NCBI GenBank assembly: GCA_963766505.1 | Contig: CAVYAL010000010.1 | Span: forward strand, 346,949-410,948 | Direction: 5' to 3' | Length of the DNA: 64,000 nucleotides | Source: DATIRA01 sp963766505 | GTDB lineage: Bacteria; Pseudomonadota; Gammaproteobacteria; Steroidobacterales; Steroidobacteraceae | Part shown: piece after piece, positions 42,837 to 52,102 of the stretch | Layout of the letters: every line of letters starts with the position of its first letter | How positions within the stretch are numbered: the first letter of the stretch is position 1 | Notes under the pieces: model-generated | Told to the model about the DNA's origin: nothing | The model's database searches: none | Seen by the model: only the letters and a program-made list of their open reading frames with translations | Made by a program: the position numbers and the translations under genes

Positions 42837-44020
42837 GCACGAACGCCGCCGCAGTCTTCGCACGCTCGACGGGCCGCCCGGGCCGCTTCCAGCTCGATCC
42901 CTGGGTGATCGGGCCCGTGGCCGGGCTGCTGCTGATCGGCCTCGTCATGGTGGCCTCGGCGTCGATCGGCATCTCGGCCCACGACGCGGGCCAGCCGTTC
43001 CTGCTCTTCCAGCGCCAGCTGATCGCCGTCGGGATCGGGCTGCTGGCCGCGCTGGTCGGGCTGCTGGTGCCGACCCGGATCTGGGAACAGCACGCGATGT
43101 ACCTGCTCGGCGGCGCGTTCGTGCTGCTCGTGCTGGTGCTGGTGCCGGGCATCGGGTACGAGGTGAACGGCAGCCGCCGCTGGATACGGCTCGGCTTCAT
43201 GAACTTCCAGGTCTCCGAGCTCGCCCGGGTGATGCTGCTGACCTACGTCGCGAGCTACGCGGTGCGCAAGGCCGACGACCTGCGCAGCGACTTCGTCGGC
43301 TTCATGAAGCCGGTCGGCGTGCTCGCCGCCGCCGCGGTGCTGCTGCTCGCGGAGCCGGACTTCGGCGCCGCGACGGTGCTGGTCGCGACGGGCCTGATCG
43401 TGCTGTTCCTCGCCGGTGCCAGGCTGCACCACCTGCTCGCGCCGGTCGTGCTCGGCATCGCCGCGCTGGGCACGCTGGCCGTCACGTCCTCGTACCGGCT
43501 GCGCAGGCTGACGGCGTTTCGCGATCCCTGGGACGATCCGTTCGACAGCGGCTTCCAGCTCGTGCAGTCGCTGATCGCGATCGGGCGTGGCGAGTGGTTC
43601 GGCGTGGGCCTGGGCTCCAGCGTGCAGAAGCTCTTCTACCTGCCCGAGGCCCATACCGACTTCGTGTTCGCGGTGCTCGCGGAGGAGTTCGGCTTCGTCG
43701 GCGTGTTCGTCGTCGTCGCGCTGTTCGCGCTGCTGGTCGGCCGGGCGCTCGCGCTCTCCCGCGAGGCATGGCGGGCCACGATGCCGTTCCAGTCCTACCT
43801 GGCCGCGGCGATCGGCGTGTGGCTGGGGCTGCAGTCGTTCGTGAACATCGGCGTCGCGATGGGGCTGCTGCCCACCAAGGGCCTGACGCTGCCGCTCGTC
43901 AGCTACGGCGGCAGCAGCATGATGGTCACGCTCGGCTGGCTGGGCGTGCTGCTGCGGATCGGTCACGAGGTCCGCCTGTCGGGACGCTCGGCGATCGCGC
44001 GCGAGGTCCGTCGTCGATGA
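42833..44020 (+). CDS. ftsW: Septal peptidoglycan polymerase FtsW
   Basis: SEDS-family glycosyltransferase that works with FtsI at the septum. 395 residues with about ten membrane helices; VNGSRRWIRLGFMNFQVSELARV, the AEPDFGAATV motif holding the catalytic Asp, LRRLTAFRDPWDDPFDSGFQLVQSL and EAHTDFVFAVLAEEFGFVG are SEDS signatures. A cytoplasmic N-terminus of about 25 residues precedes the first helix. Overlaps murG by four bases. Confidence 0.96.
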   Translation: MSTNAAAVFARSTGRPGRFQLDPWVIGPVAGLLLIGLVMVASASIGISAHDAGQPFLLFQRQLIAVGIGLLAALVGLLVPTRIWEQHAMYLLGGAFVLLVLVLVPGIGYEVNGSRRWIRLGFMNFQVSELARVMLLTYVASYAVRKADDLRSDFVGFMKPVGVLAAAAVLLLAEPDFGAATVLVATGLIVLFLAGARLHHLLAPVVLGIAALGTLAVTSSYRLRRLTAFRDPWDDPFDSGFQLVQSLIAIGRGEWFGVGLGSSVQKLFYLPEAHTDFVFAVLAEEFGFVGVFVVVALFALLVGRALALSREAWRATMPFQSYLAAAIGVWLGLQSFVNIGVAMGLLPTKGLTLPLVSYGGSSMMVTLGWLGVLLRIGHEVRLSGRSAIAREVRRR

Positions 44021-45108
44021 GCGGCCGGGTAGCAATGATCATGGCCGGCGGCACCGGCGGGCACGTCTTCCCGGCGCTCGCCACTGCGCGCGTGCTGCGT
44101 CGCCGCGGCTTCGACATCGTCTGGCTGGGCACGAAGCGCGGCATCGAGGCACGCCTGGTCCCGGCCGAGGGCATTCCGGTCGAGTGGCTGAACGTCGGCG
44201 GCCTGCGCGGCAAGGGGCTCTCGACGCTGCTGGCCGCGCCGTTCCGGCTCGCGGCGGCCGTGATGCAGGCATTGCGGGCCGTGCGCCGGCACGACCCGGC
44301 CGTCGTGCTGGGCGCGGGCGGCTTCGCGTCGGGCCCGGGCGGGCTCGCGGCGTGGCTGCTCCGCAGGCCGCTGGTCGTGCACGAGCAGAACGCAGTCGCC
44401 GGCATGACCAACCGGTTCCTGGCGAAGCTCGCGGACCGCGTGCTCGAGGGATTCCCCGGCAGCTTCGGTCCGCGCGTGACGGCCGAGCGCGTCGGCAACC
44501 CGGTGCGCCCGGAGATCGTCGCGGTCGCGCCGCCCGCGCGGCGCTACGCCGGCCGCCAGGGTTCCATGCGTCTGCTCGTGTTCGGTGGCAGCCAGGGCGC
44601 GGCGCGCCTCAATGCGGTGCTGCCAGCCGCGCTCGCCGAGCTGCCCGCGGAGCTGCGGCCCGAGGTGATCCACCAGACCGGGGAGCGGGGGCACGCCGAC
44701 ACGGTGCGCGGCTACCAGAGCCGGGGCCTGCAGGCGGACGTGCGCCCGTTCATCGACGACATGGCGAGCGCCTATGCCTGGTGCGACCTCGCGGTCTGCC
44801 GCTCCGGCGCGCTCACCATCGCCGAGCTCGGCGCCGCCGGTGTCCCGGCGATACTGGTGCCGTTCCCTGCCGCGGTGGACGACCACCAGACGCGCAACGC
44901 CGAGTACGTGGTCTCGGTCGGCGCGGCGCTGCTGCTGCCCGAGAGTCGGCTGACGCCAGTGTCGCTGGCCGCGATGCTGCGCGGCCTGCTCGAGGCCGGT
45001 CGCCCCGGGCTGCTCGAAATGGCGAATGCCGCGCGCGGCACCGCGATCACCGATGCGGACGAGCGGCTGGCCGACGCCTGCGTCGCCGCTGCGGGAGCCG
45101 TCGCATGA
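44017..45108 (+). CDS. murG: Lipid II synthase MurG
   Basis: Peripheral membrane GT-B glycosyltransferase that adds GlcNAc to lipid I. 363 residues: AGGTGGHVFPALA with the Gly loop at 11-16, HEQNAVAGMTNRFLAK, FGGSQGAARLN and the UDP-GlcNAc site CRSGALTIAELGAAGVPAILVPFPAAVDDHQTRNA. Overlaps murC by four bases. Confidence 0.96.
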   Translation: MSGRVAMIMAGGTGGHVFPALATARVLRRRGFDIVWLGTKRGIEARLVPAEGIPVEWLNVGGLRGKGLSTLLAAPFRLAAAVMQALRAVRRHDPAVVLGAGGFASGPGGLAAWLLRRPLVVHEQNAVAGMTNRFLAKLADRVLEGFPGSFGPRVTAERVGNPVRPEIVAVAPPARRYAGRQGSMRLLVFGGSQGAARLNAVLPAALAELPAELRPEVIHQTGERGHADTVRGYQSRGLQADVRPFIDDMASAYAWCDLAVCRSGALTIAELGAAGVPAILVPFPAAVDDHQTRNAEYVVSVGAALLLPESRLTPVSLAAMLRGLLEAGRPGLLEMANAARGTAITDADERLADACVAAAGAVA

Positions 45109-46535
45109 GCGATCGCATGCGCCGCATCCACACGATCCACTTCGTCGGCATCGGCGGCACCGGGATGAGCGGCATCGCCGAGGTGCTGCTGAACCTCGGC
45201 TATCAGGTGCAGGGCTCGGACCTGAGGGCGAGCGCCACGACCCGCCACCTCGAGTCGCTGGGCGCGCGCGTGATGATCGGGCACCGCGCCGGCAACGTCT
45301 CGGGCGCCGACGTCGTCGTGGTCTCGAGCGCGATCGACGCGGCGAACCCGGAGCTCGAGCAGGCGGTGGCCGAGCGCGTACCCGTCGTGCAGCGCGCGGA
45401 AATGCTCGGCGAGCTGATGCGCTTCCGCTACTCGATCGCGGTGGCCGGCACGCACGGCAAGACGACCACGACCAGCCTGGTGGCGAGCGTGCTCGCCGAG
45501 GGCGGTGCCGATCCGACCTTCGTGATCGGCGGCCGGCTGAAGAGCGCGGCGTCGCATGCGCGGCTCGGCGCGGGCCGCTACCTGGTCGCCGAGGCCGACG
45601 AGAGCGACGCCTCGTTCATGCACCTGCAGCCGATGATCGCGATCGTCACCAACGTCGATGCGGATCATCTCGGCACGCACGGCGGCGACTTCGAGCACCT
45701 GAAGTCGAGCTTCGTCGAGTTCCTGCACAACCTGCCGTTCTACGGGCTCGCAGTCGTCTGCAGCGACGACGACGATGCCGCAAGCCTGCTGCCCCGCATC
45801 GCCCGGCCGTACGTGACCTACGGCATCGAGGAGCCGGCCGACGTGCGCGCGGTGAACCTCGAGCGCGGGCCCGGCGGCACGCGCTTCGACGTGGTCCGCC
45901 CGGGCGTCGCGGAGCCGTTGCCGGTGATGCTGAGCCTGCCCGGCCGGCACAACGTGCTGAACGCCCTTGCGGCCATCGCCGTGGGCACCGAGCTCGAGGT
46001 GTCCGACGCCGCGATCCAGCGCGCGCTCGCCGGCTTCCAGGGCATCGACCGCCGCCTGCAGACGCTCGGCGAGATCCGCACAGGCTCGGGCAGCGTGACG
46101 CTGGTCGACGACTACGGACACCACCCGACCGAGGTGGCTGCGACGCTAGACGCGGTGCGCCAGGGCTGGCCCGACCGGCGCGTCGTGCTGGTTTTCCAGC
46201 CGCATCGCTACACGCGCACCCGCGACCTGCTCGACGACTTCGCCCGCGTGCTCTCCGACGCCGACGTGCTGGTCGTGTCCGAGGTGTATCCGGCCGGCGA
46301 GGCGCCGATCCCCGGCGCCGACGCGAAGGCGCTGTGCCGGGCGGTGCGATCGCGCGGCCGCGTGGAACCCGTGCTGCTCGCCGGGCTCGACGAACTCCCG
46401 GCCGTGCTGGCCGGGATCGTCCGCGACGGCGACGTGGTTCTGACGATGGGCGCGGGCAGCATCGGCGCCGTCGCCCAGGAACTCGTCACGGCGCTGCCCG
46501 CCGCGGCCGGGGCCGGCAACGGGGGGGAACGCTGA
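45105..46535 (+). CDS. murC: UDP-N-acetylmuramate:L-alanine ligase
   Basis: Adds L-alanine to UDP-MurNAc. 476 residues: HFVGIGGTGMSGIAEVL, ATP loop AVAGTHGKTTTTSL near 113, EADESDASFMHLQP, and LVDDYGHHPTEVAATL. In many relatives murB lies between murC and ddlB; here ddlB follows directly, overlapping by one base (TGATG), so murB must lie elsewhere. Confidence 0.96.
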   Translation: MSDRMRRIHTIHFVGIGGTGMSGIAEVLLNLGYQVQGSDLRASATTRHLESLGARVMIGHRAGNVSGADVVVVSSAIDAANPELEQAVAERVPVVQRAEMLGELMRFRYSIAVAGTHGKTTTTSLVASVLAEGGADPTFVIGGRLKSAASHARLGAGRYLVAEADESDASFMHLQPMIAIVTNVDADHLGTHGGDFEHLKSSFVEFLHNLPFYGLAVVCSDDDDAASLLPRIARPYVTYGIEEPADVRAVNLERGPGGTRFDVVRPGVAEPLPVMLSLPGRHNVLNALAAIAVGTELEVSDAAIQRALAGFQGIDRRLQTLGEIRTGSGSVTLVDDYGHHPTEVAATLDAVRQGWPDRRVVLVFQPHRYTRTRDLLDDFARVLSDADVLVVSEVYPAGEAPIPGADAKALCRAVRSRGRVEPVLLAGLDELPAVLAGIVRDGDVVLTMGAGSIGAVAQELVTALPAAAGAGNGGER

Positions 46536-47506
46536 TGAGCACTCTGCGCGTAACGGATCCGCGCGACTTCGGCCGCGTCGCCGTGCTGATGGGCGGCACC
46601 TCCTCGGAGCGCGAGGTCTCGCTCGATTCAGGGCGGAACGTGCTCGAGGCGCTGCTGCGCCGCGGCGTGCAGGCGGTCGCGGTCGATGGCATCGCCGAGC
46701 TCGTCCGGGCGCTCGCGGCGCCCGAGGGAGCGCGCTTCGATCGCGTGTTCAACATCCTGCACGGCAACCGCGGCGGCGGCGAGGACGGCGTCGTGCAGGG
46801 TCTGCTCGAGGCGCTCGGCGTTCCGTACACCGGTTCCGGCGTGCTCGGCTCGGCGCTCTCGATGGACAAGACGCGCAGCAAGCAGGTCTGGCTCTCGCTC
46901 GGGCTGCCGACGCCGGCCTACGTGAGCCTCGAGCGCGGTGACGACGTGCTCGCGGCCGCCCGCAAGATCGGGCTGCCCGTGATCGTGAAGCCCGCCTGCG
47001 AGGGATCGAGCGTCGGCGTCAGCCGCTGCTTCAAGGACGCGGACCTGCCGGCCGCGGTCGAGCTCGCGGTGCGCTACGCAGGGCCGCTGCTGGTCGAGCA
47101 GCTGGTGCAGGGCGAGGAGTACACGGTCGCCGTGCTCGGCAACGAGGCCCTGCCCTCGATCCGCATCGTGCCTGCCGGCGAGTACTACGACTACCACGCC
47201 AAGTACGTCGCGGAGGACACGCAGTACCTGTGTCCCGGGCTCACCGGCGCGGCGGAGCAGGAACTCGGCAGCCTCGCGCTGGCGGCGTTCTTTGCGCTCG
47301 ACTGCCGCGGCTGGGGCCGGGTGGACTTCATGCGCGACCGCTCCGGCCGTCCCTGGCTGCTCGAGGTGAACACCGCGCCGGGCATGACCAGCCATTCGCT
47401 GGTGCCGAAGGCGGCGCGGGAGCGCGGCATCGAGTTCGACGAGCTGGTCTGGCGCGTGCTCGAGACCAGCCTCGCCGCGCCGGGCGCGAACGGAGGGCGG
47501 GAATGA
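46535..47506 (+). CDS. ddlB: D-alanine:D-alanine ligase, DdlB type
   Basis: ATP-grasp ligase making D-Ala-D-Ala for MurF. 323 residues: VLMGGTSSEREVSLDSG, FNILHGNRGGGEDGVVQGLLE, PYTGSGVLGSALSMDK, the ATP-binding VKPACEGSSVGVS, EYYDYHAKY and EVNTAPGMTSHSLVP. The Tyr in YDYHAKY (not Phe) predicts alanine rather than lactate use, i.e. ordinary vancomycin-type ends. Overlaps ftsQ by four bases. Confidence 0.95.
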   Translation: MSTLRVTDPRDFGRVAVLMGGTSSEREVSLDSGRNVLEALLRRGVQAVAVDGIAELVRALAAPEGARFDRVFNILHGNRGGGEDGVVQGLLEALGVPYTGSGVLGSALSMDKTRSKQVWLSLGLPTPAYVSLERGDDVLAAARKIGLPVIVKPACEGSSVGVSRCFKDADLPAAVELAVRYAGPLLVEQLVQGEEYTVAVLGNEALPSIRIVPAGEYYDYHAKYVAEDTQYLCPGLTGAAEQELGSLALAAFFALDCRGWGRVDFMRDRSGRPWLLEVNTAPGMTSHSLVPKAARERGIEFDELVWRVLETSLAAPGANGGRE

Positions 47507-48300
47507 GGCTGCCCTGGGCCAGGCGCAACCGCCGCAAGCCGCGCAGCGAGCGTGTCTCGTGGCTCGCGCAGGTCAACTGGCGGGCGGTCGGCGCGACCTT
47601 GGCCGTGTTCGCGGGCTGCGCAGCGTTCGCGGTGGGCCTGCTGTACGCGGTGGACCGGCCGGTACGACGCGTCGTCGTCGACGGCGCCTTCCAGCGGGTC
47701 TCGCCGCCGGAGGTCGAGGCGGTCGTGTCCCGTACGGTCGGCGGCGGACTCGCCTCGGTGGACCTCGATGGCGTCCGCGAGGGTATCGAGGCCCTCGAAT
47801 GGGTGGACCGTGCGGTCGTTCACCGGCGATGGCCGGATGCGATCCACGTGCGGGTCACCGAGCAGGTCGCCGCGGCCCGCTGGAACGAGGCCGGGCTGCT
47901 GAACACGCGCGGCGACCTGTTCATACGCAACGCCCGCTACGTGCCGCCCGAGCTGCCGCGACTCGAGGGCCCGGAGGGCAGCGAAGGCAACGTGGCGCAG
48001 CTGTACCTCGAGGCCCAGGGGCGCCTGCTCGAAGTCGGGCTGAGGCTGAGCGGCGTGCGGCTGAACGAGCGCGGCGCCTGGGAGCTCGACCTCGACAACG
48101 GCCTGATCGTGCGCCTCGGCCGGCAGGCGGTGAACGAGCGCCTCGAGAGATTCATACGCCTCGCCAGCCCGATGGTGGCGAAGCGCAGTGCGGAGATCAG
48201 ACACGTGGACATGCGATACACGAACGGGTTCAGCGTCGGCTGGAACGCCCGTTCCGCCGTCGCCGCTGCGCCGACACAGGATGCGATGCCCGATGGCTAG
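47503..48300 (+). CDS. ftsQ: Cell division protein FtsQ
   Basis: Bitopic divisome scaffold. 265 residues: basic cytoplasmic N-terminus (RRNRRKPRSER), membrane helix about 28-48, then the POTRA domain (VRRVVVDGAFQRVSPPEVEAVV) and the FtsQ beta domain ending HVDMRYTNGFSVGW. The TAG stop falls inside the start region of ftsA, an eight-base overlap. Confidence 0.93.
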   Translation: MRLPWARRNRRKPRSERVSWLAQVNWRAVGATLAVFAGCAAFAVGLLYAVDRPVRRVVVDGAFQRVSPPEVEAVVSRTVGGGLASVDLDGVREGIEALEWVDRAVVHRRWPDAIHVRVTEQVAAARWNEAGLLNTRGDLFIRNARYVPPELPRLEGPEGSEGNVAQLYLEAQGRLLEVGLRLSGVRLNERGAWELDLDNGLIVRLGRQAVNERLERFIRLASPMVAKRSAEIRHVDMRYTNGFSVGWNARSAVAAAPTQDAMPDG

Positions 48301-49528
48301 AAAAACAGAGCGCAACCTGATCGTCGGACTCGACATCGGCACCTCGAAGGTCGTCGCGATCGTCGGCGAGCTCGCTGCCGACGGCAAGATCGAGGTCGTG
48401 GGCCTCGGCTCGCACCCGTCGCGCGGCCTGAAGAAGGGCGTGGTCGTCAACATCGACTCGACGGTGCAGTCGATCCAGCGCGCGGTCGAGGAGGCCGAGC
48501 TGATGGCCGGCTGCGAGATCCACTCGGTGTTCGCCGGCATCGCCGGCAGTCACGTGCGGAGCCTGAACTCGCACGGCATCGTCGCGATCCGCGAGAAGGA
48601 AGTGACGCCGGGCGACGTCGAGCGCGTGATCGACGCGGCGCGTGCGGTCGCGATCCCGGCCGACCAGAAGATCCTGCACATCCTGCCGCAGGAATTCCTG
48701 ATCGACGCGCAGGAGGGCATCCGCGAGCCGGTCGGGATGTCCGGCGTGCGGCTCGAGGCCAAGGTGCACATCGTCACCGGCGCCGAGAGCGCCGCGCAGA
48801 ACATCGTCAAGTGCGTGCAGCGCTGCGGGCTCGAGGTCGAGGACATCGTGCTCGAGCAGCTCGCCTCGAGCTACGCGGTGCTGGCCGAGGACGAGAAGGA
48901 ACTCGGCGTCTGCCTGGTGGACATCGGCGGCGGCACGACCGACATCGCCGTGTTCTCCGGCGGCGCGATCCGGCACACCGCCGTGATCCCGATCGCCGGC
49001 GACCAGGTCACCAACGACATCGCGGTGAGCCTGCGCACGCCGACGCACCATGCCGAGGATCTCAAGGTCCGCTATGCCTGCGCGCTCTCGCAGCTTGCGA
49101 ACCCCGACGAGACGATCGAGGTGCCGAGCGTCGGCGATCGCCCCGCGCGGCGGCTCGCGCGGCAGACGCTCGCGGAGGTCGTCGAGCCGCGCTACGAGGA
49201 GCTCTTCGTGCTGGTCCGCGACGAGCTGCACCGTGCCGGCTTCGAGCAGATGATCGCGGCCGGCGTCGTGCTCACGGGCGGCAGCGCAAAGATGGAAGGC
49301 GTGATCGAGCTGGCCGAGGAGATCTTCCACGCGCCGGTCAGGCTCGGCCTGCCGCAGGGCGTCAGCGGGCTCGTCGACGTCGTGCGCAACCCGATACACG
49401 CGACCGGCGTGGGTCTGCTGCTGTTCGGTCGCGAGAACCACGTGCGACGCGGCCGCATCGCGAGCGCGGGCGGCGGCGTCAGGAGCGTGATGGACCGGAT
49501 GAAGACGTGGTTTCAGGGCAACTTTTAG
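48293..49528 (+). CDS. ftsA: Cell division protein FtsA
   Basis: Actin-like ATPase that tethers FtsZ to the membrane. 411 residues: NLIVGLDIGTSKVVAIVGE phosphate-1 loop, VCLVDIGGGTTDIAVFSGG phosphate-2, VVLTGGSAKMEGVIELAEEIF adenosine motif, and the C-terminal amphipathic helix MDRMKTWFQGNF. ATG 48293 is chosen (MARKTERN); ATG 48281 in frame is possible. The stop TAG is the first element of repeat array D. Confidence 0.96.
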   Translation: MARKTERNLIVGLDIGTSKVVAIVGELAADGKIEVVGLGSHPSRGLKKGVVVNIDSTVQSIQRAVEEAELMAGCEIHSVFAGIAGSHVRSLNSHGIVAIREKEVTPGDVERVIDAARAVAIPADQKILHILPQEFLIDAQEGIREPVGMSGVRLEAKVHIVTGAESAAQNIVKCVQRCGLEVEDIVLEQLASSYAVLAEDEKELGVCLVDIGGGTTDIAVFSGGAIRHTAVIPIAGDQVTNDIAVSLRTPTHHAEDLKVRYACALSQLANPDETIEVPSVGDRPARRLARQTLAEVVEPRYEELFVLVRDELHRAGFEQMIAAGVVLTGGSAKMEGVIELAEEIFHAPVRLGLPQGVSGLVDVVRNPIHATGVGLLLFGRENHVRRGRIASAGGGVRSVMDRMKTWFQGNF

Positions 49529-49660
49529 GAAGGGGATAGGGATCAGGGGATAGGGGATAGGAAGAAGCGGATAGGGACTAGCGGGTAGCGGGTAGGAAGA
49601 AGCGGATAGGGACAGCGGGTAGCGGGTAGGAAGCGGCGGAGAAGCAGAGAGGGAAGGGCG
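49526..49660. repeat. TAGGGGA-type element D (ftsA-ftsZ gap), G-rich arm only
   Basis: From the ftsA TAG the strand carries GGGGATAGGGATCAGGGGATAGGGGATAG, then a near-perfect tandem duplication of a 34-35 base unit (about 49561-49595 and 49596-49629) built of AAGCGGATAGGGAC and AGCGGGTAGCGGGTAG. Unlike A, B, C, E and F there is no matching C-rich arm downstream. Confidence 0.82.
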
Positions 49661-49696
49661 GAGACGAATTTACGGGACTCGCAATGGCGCGGATCT

Positions 49697-49734
49697 CACG
49701 AGTCACGAGTCACGAGTCACTAGTTACTAGTCAC
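49697..49734. repeat. Heptad array upstream of ftsZ
   Basis: Three perfect CACGAGT heptads followed by CACTAGT, TACTAGT and a final CAC, five units in all with a 7-base period. It ends about 23 bases before the ftsZ ATG. ACTAGT is self-complementary, so the right end can pair with itself. Confidence 0.85.
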
Positions 49735-49756
49735 TTTTCTTAACGGAGCGGCAAAC

Positions 49757-50923
49757 ATGTTCGTACTGGCAGACACCGAAAATCAGGGGGCAATAATCAA
49801 GGTCGTGGGCGTGGGAGGCGGCGGCGGCAATGCCGTCGCGCACATGCTCACCTCGGGCATCGAGGGCGTGGACTTCGTCTGCGTCAACACCGACTCGCAG
49901 GCGCTGAAGCACTCGAAGGTCAAGGCCAGCCTGCAGATCGGCTCGAACATCACCAAGGGCCTCGGCGCGGGCGCGGATCCGGAGATCGGTCGCCAGGCGG
50001 CGCTCGAGGACCGCGACCGGATCGTCGAGATGATCGACGGCTCTGACATGGTCTTCATCACGGCCGGCATGGGTGGCGGTACCGGCACCGGCGCGGCGCC
50101 GGTCGTGGCGCAGGTCGCGAAGGAGCTCGGCATCCTGACGGTGGCCGTGGTGACGCGGCCGTTCGAAATGGAAGGCCGCAAGCGTCATGCGATCGCGGAC
50201 CAGGGCATCGACGAGCTCGGCAAGTTCGTGGACTCGCTGATCACGATCCCGAACCAGAAGCTGCTGACGGTGCTCGGCGGCGACGTGACGCTGCTCGATG
50301 CGTTCAAGTCGGCGAACCAGGTGCTGCAGGGTGCGGTGCAGGGCATCGCGGAACTGATCACGCGGCCCGGCCTGATCAACGTGGACTTCGCCGACGTGCG
50401 GACCGTGATGGCCGAGACCGGCATGGCGATGATGGGCTCGGGCGCGGCGACCGGTGAGGATCGTGCCAGGGCTGCGGCCGAGGCCGCGATCTCGAGCCCG
50501 CTGCTCGAGGACGTGAACCTGTCCGGCGCCCACGGCCTGCTGATCAACGTGACGGCCGGCATGGACCTGCGCACCAGCGAGTTCCACGTCGTCGGCGACA
50601 CGGTCAAGCAGTACGCCTCGGAGGACGCCACCGTCGTGGTCGGCTACGTGATCGATCCGGAGATGACCGACCAGATCCGCGTCACGGTGGTCGCGACCGG
50701 CATCGGGCGGCCCGCAGCCGTGCGTGGCATGCCGCAGCAGAGCCAGCCCAAGGTCGAGGTCGTGGCGGGCCGTGGTGGGCGTCGCGGGCTCGACAACTAC
50801 GCCGATTACGACACGCCCGCCGTTCGCCGGCGGCCGCGCGCGGTCGGCGACGACGTTCGTGCCGACGCGGCCGACGAGTCCTTCCTCGACATACCGGCCT
50901 TCCTGCGCCGCCAGGCCGACTGA
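49757..50923 (+). CDS. ftsZ: Cell division protein FtsZ
   Basis: Tubulin-like GTPase forming the Z ring. 388 residues: VVGVGGGGGNAVAHM N-terminal nucleotide loop, the tubulin signature GGGTGTGAAP near 106-115, T7-loop region NVDFADVRTVM, then a variable linker rich in Arg and Asp and the C-terminal peptide DESFLDIPAFLRRQAD that binds FtsA and ZapD. GGAG lies about 8 bases before the ATG. The 228-base spacer from ftsA is repeat-filled and may carry its own promoter. Confidence 0.97.
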   Translation: MFVLADTENQGAIIKVVGVGGGGGNAVAHMLTSGIEGVDFVCVNTDSQALKHSKVKASLQIGSNITKGLGAGADPEIGRQAALEDRDRIVEMIDGSDMVFITAGMGGGTGTGAAPVVAQVAKELGILTVAVVTRPFEMEGRKRHAIADQGIDELGKFVDSLITIPNQKLLTVLGGDVTLLDAFKSANQVLQGAVQGIAELITRPGLINVDFADVRTVMAETGMAMMGSGAATGEDRARAAAEAAISSPLLEDVNLSGAHGLLINVTAGMDLRTSEFHVVGDTVKQYASEDATVVVGYVIDPEMTDQIRVTVVATGIGRPAAVRGMPQQSQPKVEVVAGRGGRRGLDNYADYDTPAVRRRPRAVGDDVRADAADESFLDIPAFLRRQAD

Positions 50924-51089
50924 GGCGGACCGCCGTGATCCGCCGGCCGGGCCGGCCCGGAGCCAGGGAGTCCCGCCAGTACGACTTCCGGGTTCCGGGC
51001 CGTGCCCCGGCCACCGGCGCCGCGCCGGGGCTTCCGACCCGTCGCCGGCCGGGTGCTAGACTACGCGGCTACTGTCCGGGTATCCGCCC

Positions 51090-51998
51090 ATGCTGAACCA
51101 GCGCACGCTCAAGAACTCCATCCGCGCCACCGGCGTCGGGCTGCACAGTGGCACCAAGGTGCTGATGACGCTGCGGCCGGCGCCGACCGACTCAGGGATA
51201 GTCTTCCGCCGCACCGACCTCGACGAGCCGGTCGACATCCCGGCCCGGGCCGACTTCGTCGGCGAGACCGTGCTTGGCACGACTCTGGTCCGCGACGGCG
51301 TCAAGGTGGCGACCACCGAGCACCTGCTGTCGGCGCTCGCGGGCCTCGGCATCGACAATGCGCAAATCGAGTTGAGCGCCTCCGAAGTGCCGATCATGGA
51401 CGGCAGCGCAGGCCCGTTCGTGTTCCTGCTGCAGTCGGCAGGCATCCTCGAGCAGGACGCGCCGAAGCGCTTCGTCCGGATCCTCAAGAGCGTCAAGGTC
51501 GCCGACGGCGACAAGTGGGCGCGCTTCGACCCCTACGACGGCTTCAAGATCAACTTTGAAATCGAGTTCGACCATCCGGTCTTCAAGCGGCGCTCTCAGG
51601 CGACCTCGATGGACTTCTCGACGACGAGCTTCCTGCGCGAGGTGAGCCGCGCCCGCACCTTCGGCTTCATGCGCGATCTCGAGTACATGCGCTCGCACAA
51701 CCTCGCACTCGGCGGGACGCTCGACAACGCGATCGTGCTCGACGACCAGGGCGTGATGAACGAGGACGGGTTGCGCTACGAGGACGAGTTCGTCAAGCAC
51801 AAGATCCTCGACGCGATCGGCGACCTGTACCTGCTCGGGCACAGCCTGATCGGCGAGTTCAGCGCCTACAAGTCCGGCCACGGCCTCAACAACCGCCTGC
51901 TGCGGACGTTGATGGCGGACCCCACCGCCTGGGAAGAAGTGACGTTCGAGACGCCCGCGCAGGCACCGATCGCCTATGTGCCTGCGACTGCAGCGTAG
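51090..51998 (+). CDS. lpxC: UDP-3-O-acyl-N-acetylglucosamine deacetylase
   Basis: Zinc deacetylase, committed step of lipid A synthesis. 302 residues: RTLKNSIRATGVGLHSG, TTEHLLSALAGLGIDN with a zinc His, VPIMDGSAGPFVFLL, and the second zinc cluster KHKILDAIGDLYLLGH with active-site GHSLIGEFSAYKSGHGLNN. In the 166 bases upstream I see GC-rich hairpin sequence and a TAGACT at about 51056 as a possible -10. Stop TAG abuts repeat element E. Confidence 0.97.
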   Translation: MLNQRTLKNSIRATGVGLHSGTKVLMTLRPAPTDSGIVFRRTDLDEPVDIPARADFVGETVLGTTLVRDGVKVATTEHLLSALAGLGIDNAQIELSASEVPIMDGSAGPFVFLLQSAGILEQDAPKRFVRILKSVKVADGDKWARFDPYDGFKINFEIEFDHPVFKRRSQATSMDFSTTSFLREVSRARTFGFMRDLEYMRSHNLALGGTLDNAIVLDDQGVMNEDGLRYEDEFVKHKILDAIGDLYLLGHSLIGEFSAYKSGHGLNNRLLRTLMADPTAWEEVTFETPAQAPIAYVPATAA

Positions 51999-52102
51999 GA
52001 AGAGGAGGGGATAGGGGGTAGGGGATAGGGGATAGTGAAGATGCAACCCACCCGTCGGTGTGCGTTCTGACTAACCCCTATCCCCTGTCCCCTAACCCCT
52101 TC
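51996..52102. repeat. TAGGGGA nested-hairpin element E (lpxC-dciA, convergent)
   Basis: Left arm from the lpxC TAG to about 52034 has four GGGGATAG-type heptads; right arm about 52073-52102 has TAACCCCTATCCCCTGTCCCCTAACCCC. Its core read on the minus strand matches the core of element F, including CACCGACG(G/C)GTGGG and TTCACTA. The arm runs into the dciA-like coding end. Confidence 0.88.
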
